Assembly (NCBI GenBank): GCA_022866585.1
Contig: JALHUP010000114.1
Location: forward strand, 1 to 15,170
Length of the DNA: 15,170 nucleotides
Reading direction: 5' to 3'
Source of the DNA: Candidatus Zixiibacteriota bacterium
GTDB lineage: Bacteria; Zixibacteria; MSB-5A5; SM1-73
Below are positions 6,272 to 13,029 of this stretch, in pieces. Position 1 is the stretch's first letter. Each line of letters begins with the position of its first letter. The position numbers and the translations under genes were made by a program. A model generated the notes under the pieces. The model was not told where the DNA came from. It saw only the letters and a list, made by a program, of their open reading frames with translations, and made no database searches.

Positions 6272-6563
6272 ACTGGACCTCCGCAGAGCTAAGCACCTCC
6301 TCCCGAAAATAGAGGCTAAGATCTTGTGCTGTTCTTATGTCCACTTTACGTCCTAGGATTTCAGTTAGCTCAATTTCCATACCAGCCAATCGGATGAGAC
6401 CAGGTATGTAGCCTGGGTGGAATTCAACAAGCAAATCAATATCACTATCCGACCCGAAATCGCCACGCAGAACAGAGCCAAAAAGCGACAATCTTCGGAT
6501 ATGATTTCTCTTACAGAATTCGGCAATCTTCTCTTTGGGGAGATCGAGGTTTAATTTAGCCAT
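6258..6563 (-). CDS. mntA: MntA-like minimal nucleotidyltransferase antitoxin
   Basis: A 101-residue minimal nucleotidyltransferase (MNT, DNA polymerase beta fold). In MntA-HepT systems the MNT protein uses ATP to AMPylate the HEPN toxin and so neutralises it. The signature GS-x10-DxD is complete: Gly29-Ser30 in SLFGSVLRGDF, then Asp41 and Asp43 in SDSDIDLLVEF, with a third acidic residue, Asp75, in KVDIRT. I choose the second of two adjacent ATG codons (6561-6563), giving MAKLNLDLPK, because AGAGG (6571-6575) is 7 nt away. The first (6564-6566) is possible, and an upstream TTG (6579-6581) would place the Shine-Dalgarno inside the gene. It overlaps the HEPN gene by 14 nt. Repeats lie immediately upstream. 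Confidence 0.9.
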   Translation of the reverse strand: MAKLNLDLPKEKIAEFCKRNHIRRLSLFGSVLRGDFGSDSDIDLLVEFHPGYIPGLIRLAGMEIELTEILGRKVDIRTAQDLSLYFREEVLSSAEVQYAEG

Positions 6564-6567
6564 CATT

Positions 6568-6575
6568 CCACCTCT
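6568..6575 (-). promoter_or_regulatory. Ribosome-binding site deciding the mntA-like start
   Basis: On the minus strand AGAGGTGG precedes the tandem ATGATG. The spacing of 7 nt from AGAGG to the second ATG rules in the short form and argues against the upstream TTG start. Confidence 0.6.
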
Positions 6576-6660
6576 GCTCAAGGCAGGTATTCTTCACCCA
6601 CCCTCCATTTACAGGTCTTCTCCCTGCTTAAGACGGGTGTTTTTCACCAGCCGTTCATTT
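6574..6660. repeat. Dispersed repeat copies 2 and 3, upstream of the MNT gene
   Basis: Copy 2 starts at 6574 (CTGCTCAAGGCAGGTATTC, ending near CCATTTAC) and copy 3 at 6624 (CTGCTTAAGACGGGTGTTT, ending CCGTTCATTT). They are tandem, about 50 bp apart, and resemble copy 1 at 5821-5871. Copy 2 ends directly against the Shine-Dalgarno of the MNT gene. Confidence 0.5.
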
Positions 6661-6882
6661 TCCCTTCACAACTCTTTTGACAAGCAGTCCTTCGGACATA
6701 CTTGACCTACAAAACCGGATAAACCTTCTTCTCAATCCTATAGACTTGGTCTTGTTGATTCTATATTCAAAAACTTAGCTAACATATATACGCAATCAAA
6801 GCCGAACCTTCAAAGCCTTCTAACGCGAGACAAGTCTCACTACTCCAAGTAAAAACCTTCTAACTTTCTAACCTGCTAACTA
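6661..6882. repeat. Rest of the 316-bp mntA-serS gap: palindrome and purine-rich tract
   Basis: Together with copies 2 and 3 this is a gene-free stretch of just over 300 bp. It holds GAGAC-AA-GTCTC (6827-6838), followed by ACTACTCC, which resembles the TGCTACTCC end of the kinase-gap direct repeats. It also holds a GTTAGCAGGTTAGAAAGTTAG-type tract on the minus strand (6851-6880) that begins at the serS TAG stop (6880-6882) and resembles the tsaE 3' tract. The interval from 6661 to 6820 is AT-rich; I see no gene, tRNA or convincing promoter there. Confidence 0.5.
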
Positions 6883-8151
6883 TTTTATCTCCTCCAACCC
6901 ACCCATGTAGGTTCTTAGTGCTTCCGGGACGATAATAGTTCCTTGTTTAGTTTGGTAATTTTCTAACAAAGCAATCATGGTTCGGGGTAAAGCTACGCCG
7001 GAACCGTTTAGGGTATGAACATATTGGAGCTTGCCTCCTTCTTTGGGACGAAATCTTATCCCCATTCTTCTAGCTTGAAAATCCTCAAAGTTTGAGCAGG
7101 AGGAGACCTCTAAATATTTTCCCACCCCAGCTGCCCAGGCCTCGATATCATAGCATTTTGCTGCGGCGAAGCTTAAATCACCAGTGCACAGAACTCTTAC
7201 CCGATAGGGTAGCTTCAAAAGTTGGAACACCTCTTCTGCATCTTTAACTAAGCTTTCCAGCTCCTCATAAGAAGTTTCAGGTTTCACAAATTTCACTAAT
7301 TCCACTTTATCAAATTGATGCACCCGGATCATCCCTCGGGTATCCTTGCCGTATGCTCCGGCTTCCCTTCTGAAACAAGCGGTGTAGGCGGTGTAATAAA
7401 TGGGAAGCTCCTCGGCTTTAAGAACTTCGTCTCTATGCAAGTTGGTCACCGGAACCTCTGCCGTGGGAATCAAAAATAAGTCATCCTTTTCACAAAGATA
7501 CATGTCCTCTTCCAATTTGGGTAACTGCCCGGTGCCGGTCATGCTCTGACGGTTAGCCATAAAGGGAGGCAAAATCTCTTTATACCCCTGCTTGTTTGAG
7601 TGCAAATCCAGCATAAAGTTTATCAAAGCCCTCTGAAGTTTAGCCCCTTTTCCGGTCAAAACTAAAAAACCTGTGCCGGTCACCTTAGCCGCTTTGGGCA
7701 AATCTAAAATTCCCAGAATTTGACCAAGCTCCCAATGAGGGCGGGGCTCAAAGTCAAATTTCGGCACCTCCCCCCAGGTTTTCACCACCACATTTAAATC
7801 CTCGTCAAAACCAATCGGAACTGAACTATGAGGGACATTGGGAACAGTTAAAAGAAGGCTGGCGATTTTTTCCTCCACCTCTTTTAGTTCTTTGTCCAAA
7901 GAATCTATCTGGTCGGAAACCTTTCTCATTCTTTCAATTTCCTCTTTGGCATCCTGCTTTGCTTTTTTCATCTGGGCAATTTTTTCGGTGACCACGTTCC
8001 TTTGATGTTTCAACTCGTTCGCCTCAGATAGAAGTGATCTTCTTTTTTCATCTAAGCTTAAGATTAACTCTACGTCAGTTTTTTCATTTTTATTTTTTAC
8101 CGCTTCCTTGACTTTCTCTACATTCTCTCGGATAAATTTCAAATCCAGCAT
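6880..8151 (-). CDS. serS: Seryl-tRNA synthetase
   Basis: A class II aminoacyl-tRNA synthetase that activates serine with ATP and charges tRNA-Ser (and tRNA-Sec where present) in the cytoplasm. All parts are present in 423 residues, the normal length. The N-terminal long antiparallel coiled coil (about 30-100) grips the tRNA long arm. Motif 1 leads into ILPPFMANRQSMTGTGQLPK (193-212), TAEVP (230-234) binds serine, motif 2 is CFRREAGAYGKDTRG (259-273), and motif 3 is NGSGVALPRTMIALLENYQ (382-400) with Arg390. The start has a strong GGAGGAG site 7 nt upstream. It lies 39 nt after the phosphoglycosyl transferase fusion on the same strand, so it may be carried on the polysaccharide transcript as well as from any promoter of its own. 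Its TAG stop is at the edge of a purine-rich repeat tract. Confidence 0.97.
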   Translation of the reverse strand: MLDLKFIRENVEKVKEAVKNKNEKTDVELILSLDEKRRSLLSEANELKHQRNVVTEKIAQMKKAKQDAKEEIERMRKVSDQIDSLDKELKEVEEKIASLLLTVPNVPHSSVPIGFDEDLNVVVKTWGEVPKFDFEPRPHWELGQILGILDLPKAAKVTGTGFLVLTGKGAKLQRALINFMLDLHSNKQGYKEILPPFMANRQSMTGTGQLPKLEEDMYLCEKDDLFLIPTAEVPVTNLHRDEVLKAEELPIYYTAYTACFRREAGAYGKDTRGMIRVHQFDKVELVKFVKPETSYEELESLVKDAEEVFQLLKLPYRVRVLCTGDLSFAAAKCYDIEAWAAGVGKYLEVSSCSNFEDFQARRMGIRFRPKEGGKLQYVHTLNGSGVALPRTMIALLENYQTKQGTIIVPEALRTYMGGLEEIK

Positions 8152-8190
8152 TTTTCATCTCCTCCGGATCCAGACTTCGGACTTCATTTT

Positions 8191-10596
8191 TTAGATAAAT
8201 TGCCTTTTGACAAACAGTGCTATCCCTGCCAGAAATATCTTAGTATCAAAGTAAAAAGACATGTTTTCGATATAGCTCAGGTCATATGATAAGTATTCCC
8301 TTGCTCCATCCATATAGTCCTTTCCGCCAGAGGCGGATCTGTCTATGACAGAGAATTTCCCCTTAATTTTAGCTACACTGAAAAGACCGGGTTTGACATA
8401 TAGTCTTTTCGGAAGGAGGGGAAGATTTGATGATAATTTTTCAAAGGTCTCTGGGCACAATGGTTCAGGTCCCACCAAGCTCATCTCTCCTTTTAATATG
8501 TTTAAAAACATGGGAATTTTCTCCAAGCCGGAGCTTCTCAGAAATCTTCCCCATATACCCTGAAGAAGATTAGAGGTCAAGCTGGACTTTTCCCATCCGG
8601 GTTCTTCCTTTGACACCCTAAACTTATAAATCCCAATGATTCTTTTTGCCTTCCCTAAGCATCCGCGTTTAACTAAAGGAGAACCCTTAAAATTCAATTT
8701 GCTCAAAAGCCCAAATAAAATCCAAATTGGCAGAAAAACAATCAGAACCGCCAAGGATATTAAAGCATCGAAAAGTCTTTTCAGCGCCCACTCCCAGGTT
8801 CTCATCTGGCTGGGGAATATCCTCAAAAACAAGTTCGTCGCAAGCGGAGCAGTCTGATATCCCCTGAACAGATCGGCAAGATGGGGCACGATTTTAAAGG
8901 AAACCTCCAAGTTGCTTACCCGGTCCATAAGTTCCTGCAAAGATCCTTTCCAATCCGGTTGCAAAGCAATCAAAATGTCTTGAATTCTATTCTCTCCGGC
9001 AATCTCATCTAAGTGTTCTATATTTCCTAAAATTTCTAAACCAGAAGGATTTTGTTGTGGACAGTCTTCATCCTCACCTACAAAGCCAACAACTTGGTAG
9101 CTAGATTCGGGACTGGAACTTATTTTTTCAAAAAGTTTTTTTGCATTTTCTTTGGTTCCTACAATTATGGCTTTTCGCAAAAATCTACCGCGGGCATTAA
9201 GTTTTCTGATGAAAAATATATACAATCCTCGCCCCATCCCCAAAAGACCCATAAGGTTTAGACCGTAAATCAAAAGCAAAATCCAGGATTTGAGGGCCAG
9301 ATAGGAGGGATTTAAAGTCAGAATCAAAAAGATGATGACCCCCCCAAAAATGGCCTTGACTATTCCCTTCATTTTATCCTTGAATCTTTCGTCTCCCGGA
9401 ACTTCATACACTCCTAAGATAGCAAAAAGATTGAGCCAATAGATGGTAATCCAGACAGTCGGGGCAACATATTCAGAAAGAGGTTCGGGTATTGGGTTGG
9501 GGAAAAGTCCTGATTCAAATTTCAACCAAAAGAAAAACAGAAAGGCCAAATTGATTAGCACCATATCCCCAAAAATCAAGAAGAGCTTTTCCTTAATATT
9601 GACAAAATTCCTCTGGAGGTGGACTCCAAAGATAGTCAAAATCAGCCAGACCAAGACTGCAATCAACATCTTCATGGGAGATTCAAAAAAGAGATAGACC
9701 AAAACTCCCATTCCGCCTAAAACAAAACAGAAAAGATAAATCCACAGAACTACTTTGGTGGTTTGGACTCCAAGATTGGCGATCCTTCGAGGTGAATTGT
9801 TGTAATCCCCCACGTAAACTTTTCTTCCTTCCCTCAGCCTGATCAAGGTTACAAAAGAGATATCGAATATGGGATAGCTTAAAATCAGAATGGGGACTAA
9901 AAGAGAGGAATAGGAGGTGTTTTCCCGGGCAAAGAGAATTCCCAGGCAGGCTAAGATGAACCCATTGAGCATGCTTCCCGCATCACCCAAGAATATCTTG
10001 GCTGGAGAGAAGTTATAGCGAAGAAAGCCTAAAAGTCCCCCCATCAGAGCTAAAGCTAAAAGTGCGCAGACTGTCTGGTGGTTGAAAAAGGCAAGAACCA
10101 AAAATGCTGAAGCAGAGATGAACGAAATTCCCGCACATAGTCCATCCATGGCATCCAGAAAATTAACCGCATTCATCAAACCCACCATCCACAGAAGCAG
10201 GATCAATACGTCCCAACCAGATCCGGTGAGGATTTTGGCATTATGACTTAAGACCAAAAACAATATGGCGGCGATAATTTGCCCCAATAACTTATAACTG
10301 GGAGATAGTCCTTTCTTATCATCCATCAGCCCAAATGCCACCACTACTGATCCACCAGCTATTATCCCCACCATATCTGCGTTGAAAGATAAATGAAGAA
10401 GATTTAAACCCAGGAATAAGGCAAACAGAAAACCGACAAAAACCGCCAGCCCTCCCAAAAGGGGGGTGGGTTTGGCATGAATTTTCAAAGCAGAAGGATA
10501 GTCCAAAAAATCAAATTTTTTAGCCAATTTGATCAAAAGTGGAGTTATGGTCAAGGTCGCGATTAAGGAGAGAAGGAAAACGATTAAATATTGCAT
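8191..10596 (-). CDS. Fusion of WecA/MraY-type and WbaP-type phosphoglycosyl transferases
   Basis: An 801-residue inner-membrane protein joining two initiators of lipid-linked glycan synthesis. Residues 1-330 are a polytopic PNPT (WecA/TagO/MraY) domain with about ten helices: PLLGGLA (45-51), the Asp pair in GLMDDKKG (89-96), NFLDAMDG (145-152), IFLGDAGS (201-208) and IFDISF (243-248). Residues 335-470 give further membrane helices, 473-575 a Rossmann-like domain (RKAIIVGT), and 605-801 a monotopic bacterial sugar transferase (KRLFD, YKFR, NILKGEMSLVGP). Such enzymes place a sugar phosphate on undecaprenyl phosphate. Key motifs deviate. The His-rich loop of the first half reads GDYNNSPRRI with no histidine. 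The Asp-Glu pair of the second half is Glu692-Lys693, and the usual GPRP is GPEP. Either half could be inactive or altered in specificity. The start ATG has only a weak GAAG site. Glycosyltransferase genes lie upstream. Confidence 0.85.
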   Translation of the reverse strand: MQYLIVFLLSLIATLTITPLLIKLAKKFDFLDYPSALKIHAKPTPLLGGLAVFVGFLFALFLGLNLLHLSFNADMVGIIAGGSVVVAFGLMDDKKGLSPSYKLLGQIIAAILFLVLSHNAKILTGSGWDVLILLLWMVGLMNAVNFLDAMDGLCAGISFISASAFLVLAFFNHQTVCALLALALMGGLLGFLRYNFSPAKIFLGDAGSMLNGFILACLGILFARENTSYSSLLVPILILSYPIFDISFVTLIRLREGRKVYVGDYNNSPRRIANLGVQTTKVVLWIYLFCFVLGGMGVLVYLFFESPMKMLIAVLVWLILTIFGVHLQRNFVNIKEKLFLIFGDMVLINLAFLFFFWLKFESGLFPNPIPEPLSEYVAPTVWITIYWLNLFAILGVYEVPGDERFKDKMKGIVKAIFGGVIIFLILTLNPSYLALKSWILLLIYGLNLMGLLGMGRGLYIFFIRKLNARGRFLRKAIIVGTKENAKKLFEKISSSPESSYQVVGFVGEDEDCPQQNPSGLEILGNIEHLDEIAGENRIQDILIALQPDWKGSLQELMDRVSNLEVSFKIVPHLADLFRGYQTAPLATNLFLRIFPSQMRTWEWALKRLFDALISLAVLIVFLPIWILFGLLSKLNFKGSPLVKRGCLGKAKRIIGIYKFRVSKEEPGWEKSSLTSNLLQGIWGRFLRSSGLEKIPMFLNILKGEMSLVGPEPLCPETFEKLSSNLPLLPKRLYVKPGLFSVAKIKGKFSVIDRSASGGKDYMDGAREYLSYDLSYIENMSFYFDTKIFLAGIALFVKRQFI

Positions 10597-10622
10597 ATTT
10601 TCTTCGACTCACTGCATATAAA

Positions 10623-11816
10623 TTATCTTCTCTTTACAGATGACTTAAGGTTGAATAGCTCCTCGTATAACTTTTCTGTCTTCCTCACCATTTCTTTTAC
10701 ACAGAACTCGGGGTAAACCATCTTTTTTCCTGCTTCTCCCATTATTTTCGCCAAAGATGGGTTTTCAATTAGTTGAAGAGTTCTCTGAGCTAATGCACGG
10801 AAATCTTTTGGAGGCACCAAAAAACCATTTTGTCCGTGCTTAACTGCTTCAGGCACACCATCCACACAGGTAGCTACTATAGGTATACCCATTGCCATGG
10901 CTTGGGGAAGTACTCGTGGCAATCCTTCCCAGAGTGAAGTTAATACAAAAACATCTATTATAGAGAGTAATTCTGGAATATCGCTTCTAAAGCCGGTCAG
11001 TATTACTTTTTCTGCTATCTTATACTCAGCAATCATAGTCTCAATCTCTTGTTTCAGTGGACCGTCCCCCACCAACAGAAAGCTTACTCTACTATTATTT
11101 TTCAAAATCTCATTTGCCATTCCAATAAAATCACCTGGGGATTTTTGAGCAAATAGCCGGGTTACAGAACCGACAACTTTATCTTTAGGATCGATATTCA
11201 ATTTTCTTTTTTCTTTATTCACATCGATATCCAGGCGGTTGAACTTCTCTAGATCAATTCCACTTCGAATGATACAATATTTGCTTCGCTTTCCTATCTT
11301 ATCTTTTAATGCTTTGTCCACATTTTGCTCAGAGACTGCAATGATTTTATCAGTGAATTTTTCTGCGGCTCTTTCCGATGTTACATAGAATTTTCTTCTT
11401 AAATTGCCCATATAATCATGATGTGCCCAACCATGAGCAGTATGAACTATCACCGGGACACCAGCTAATCGAGCAGCAAGTCTTCCCAGAATCCCTGCCT
11501 TAGAACTGTTGGTATGAACAATATCAAATCTCTCCCTCTTAATACATGTCACCATTCTAAATAAAGCCAGAAAGTCTCTAAGTGGATTGATTTCTCTGGT
11601 CAATTGGGGAAGTAAGATTAATTTTATATTTTTCTTTCTCACCGCGTCAGCATAATCTGACTCTCTGGCAGTCTGTGCACCTGAAAGAATCTTCACACTA
11701 AACCTCTTCTTGTCTAAAAGATCGCATAGATAAATCATGTGTTCCTGTGCCCCCCCTATGATGAGACGAGTGATAATTTGTAAAACCTTTATTTTTTTAT
11801 CGATCACTTTTGACAT
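10623..11816 (-). CDS. GT4-family glycosyltransferase
   Basis: A cytoplasmic or membrane-associated GT-B fold enzyme of 397 residues that adds a nucleotide-activated sugar to a growing glycan; donor and acceptor cannot be read from sequence. The N-terminal domain opens with VLQIITRLIIGGAQEHM (11-27), typical of the CapM/WbpH-like branch, and contains FDIVHTNSSKAGILGRLAA. The C-terminal donor domain carries VGSVTRLFAQKSP (215-227), LLVGDGPL (247-254), VILTGFRSDIPELL (271-284) and SLWEGLPRVLPQAMA (294-308). There the canonical E-x7-E has Glu297 but Gln305, a substitution I recall from this subfamily rather than a sign of decay. The ATG has a weak GAGAAG site. It lies 26 nt upstream of the phosphoglycosyl transferase fusion, consistent with one operon for surface polysaccharide or O-antigen. 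Confidence 0.88.
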   Translation of the reverse strand: MSKVIDKKIKVLQIITRLIIGGAQEHMIYLCDLLDKKRFSVKILSGAQTARESDYADAVRKKNIKLILLPQLTREINPLRDFLALFRMVTCIKRERFDIVHTNSSKAGILGRLAARLAGVPVIVHTAHGWAHHDYMGNLRRKFYVTSERAAEKFTDKIIAVSEQNVDKALKDKIGKRSKYCIIRSGIDLEKFNRLDIDVNKEKRKLNIDPKDKVVGSVTRLFAQKSPGDFIGMANEILKNNSRVSFLLVGDGPLKQEIETMIAEYKIAEKVILTGFRSDIPELLSIIDVFVLTSLWEGLPRVLPQAMAMGIPIVATCVDGVPEAVKHGQNGFLVPPKDFRALAQRTLQLIENPSLAKIMGEAGKKMVYPEFCVKEMVRKTEKLYEELFNLKSSVKRR

Positions 11817-11875
11817 AAGATATACTTCTCATGATTTTTGGAGTTTCGGGTTGCATTTGTATACTTTATCAAGTT

Positions 11876-12865
11876 TCATTTATAGCGAAGCGCCAATTTG
11901 ATTACACTACAATAGATGTTAATGACCTTTTTGATTTCTTCTCTCTCCTTGACACAGAACAGCCACCTCAAGAGGCTAAATCCCCATCTTAGTGAATGAC
12001 CCTCAAGGATTATCAACTTTAAAAGGTAAAGTTGTATTCTATTGTAATGTTTTCTAAAAAAATATAGCATCGATTTATATCGTTCAATCAAGAAGGGGTT
12101 AACTATCCAATACCCTTTTTTAAAATCCTGTTTTGTAGTTTGACCTAATAAGTGAACAATACGAGCTTCAGGGCAATAAAAGACTCTGCTCCCGTTTTTT
12201 TTCAATCGATAACAGTAGTCTGATTCTTCCACATACATAAAATAGTTCTCATCAAAAAGGCCGATCTTATCGATTACCGATCTTCTGAGCATAAATACTG
12301 CGCCGGTTACCACATCCACTTCCGTAGTTTTGTCATAGTCAATAAAACTTGCCCACTGAGTTTTGAAGGTTTTCAAAAAAAGAAAAAGAATTTTATGGGA
12401 GAAGGATTCTTCGCCTCTGTATATTTTTTTGAAAATGGGATTAGCATGAAAAAACTCTCGAGAAAGCTTAGGAAAGGTTTGGGTGGATCTTTGGGGAGTG
12501 CCATCCGCTGACAGCAACTTGGGGCCACATATATCTACGTGAAGATTTTGATCCATGAATTGAACCATCAAGTCCAGGGAGTTATCGATTACTAAAGTGT
12601 CGTTATTCAGCAACAATATATATTTCCCCCGGCTTCTTTCAATACCTCTGTTGACCGCATAGGAGAAACCTTTGTTTTTCGGATTGGATATTAGGAAAAC
12701 TTTGGGGAATTCTTTTTTCACTATTTCTTGGCTTTCGTCTTCCGAGGCATCATCCACCACAATAATCTCATATTCGCAAGCAGGGGGATGGACATATATG
12801 GAATTTAAACAACCCCTAAGGAGGCTTTTGCCATTATAAGTTGGAATTATTATGGACAAGAGCAT
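11876..12865 (-). CDS. GT2-family glycosyltransferase, rhamnosyltransferase-like
   Basis: A 329-residue GT-A fold enzyme resembling WbbL-type rhamnosyltransferases. It begins MLLSIIIPTYNG. It continues with the nucleotide-binding VVDDASED (36-43), NKGFSYAVNRG (64-74), the metal-site LLLNNDTLV (84-92) in place of DxD, VVTGAVFMLRR (185-195), GLFDENYFMYVEESDYCYRL (202-221), whose acidic cluster contains the likely base, and IVHLLGQTT (236-244). The C-terminal 75 residues are basic and partly hydrophobic, suggesting membrane contact. I choose the ATG at 12863-12865 because AAGGTGG lies 9 nt upstream and the family starts here; a TTG 33 nt further upstream is less likely. It lies between two GT4 genes. 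The sugar added is not determined. Confidence 0.88.
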   Translation of the reverse strand: MLLSIIIPTYNGKSLLRGCLNSIYVHPPACEYEIIVVDDASEDESQEIVKKEFPKVFLISNPKNKGFSYAVNRGIERSRGKYILLLNNDTLVIDNSLDLMVQFMDQNLHVDICGPKLLSADGTPQRSTQTFPKLSREFFHANPIFKKIYRGEESFSHKILFLFLKTFKTQWASFIDYDKTTEVDVVTGAVFMLRRSVIDKIGLFDENYFMYVEESDYCYRLKKNGSRVFYCPEARIVHLLGQTTKQDFKKGYWIVNPFLIERYKSMLYFFRKHYNRIQLYLLKLIILEGHSLRWGFSLLRWLFCVKEREEIKKVINIYCSVIKLALRYK

Positions 12866-12874
12866 AGATTTAGT

Positions 12875-12881
12875 CCACCTT
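12875..12881 (-). promoter_or_regulatory. Ribosome-binding site deciding the GT2 start
   Basis: AAGGTGG on the minus strand, 9 nt before the ATG at 12863-12865. It supports the 329-residue form over the longer TTG-initiated one. Confidence 0.55.
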
Positions 12882-13029
12882 AAAATTCTATGGCCCAAAA
12901 AATCTTTTCAAAATTACAGCAAAAAGATTTCTAGTAAAAAGAGCGTCGTGCGAGATGATTAATAAGATGCGAAATAGCTATACCAACAAATTCTCCTTAT
13001 GAAAATAAAAGTTATTTTAGCTAGAGACA

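Noticed and set aside
6661..6820. Search for a tRNA or promoter in the AT-rich part of the mntA-serS gap
   Set aside because: No cloverleaf-like arms or GTTCGA-type T loop was found, and candidate -35/-10 pairs had wrong spacing.
10890..10925. Gln in place of the second Glu of E-x7-E in the GT4 enzyme encoded at 10623-11816
   Set aside because: A branch of GT4 enzymes with EGLPRVL(V/P)QAMA-type segments naturally has Gln here, so it is not evidence of inactivation.
12899..13029. An AAGGAG-like ribosome-binding site on the minus strand in the gap between the GT2 and GT4 genes
   Set aside because: The possible TTG starts after it run into a stop within a few codons; there is no small gene, only AT-rich spacer.
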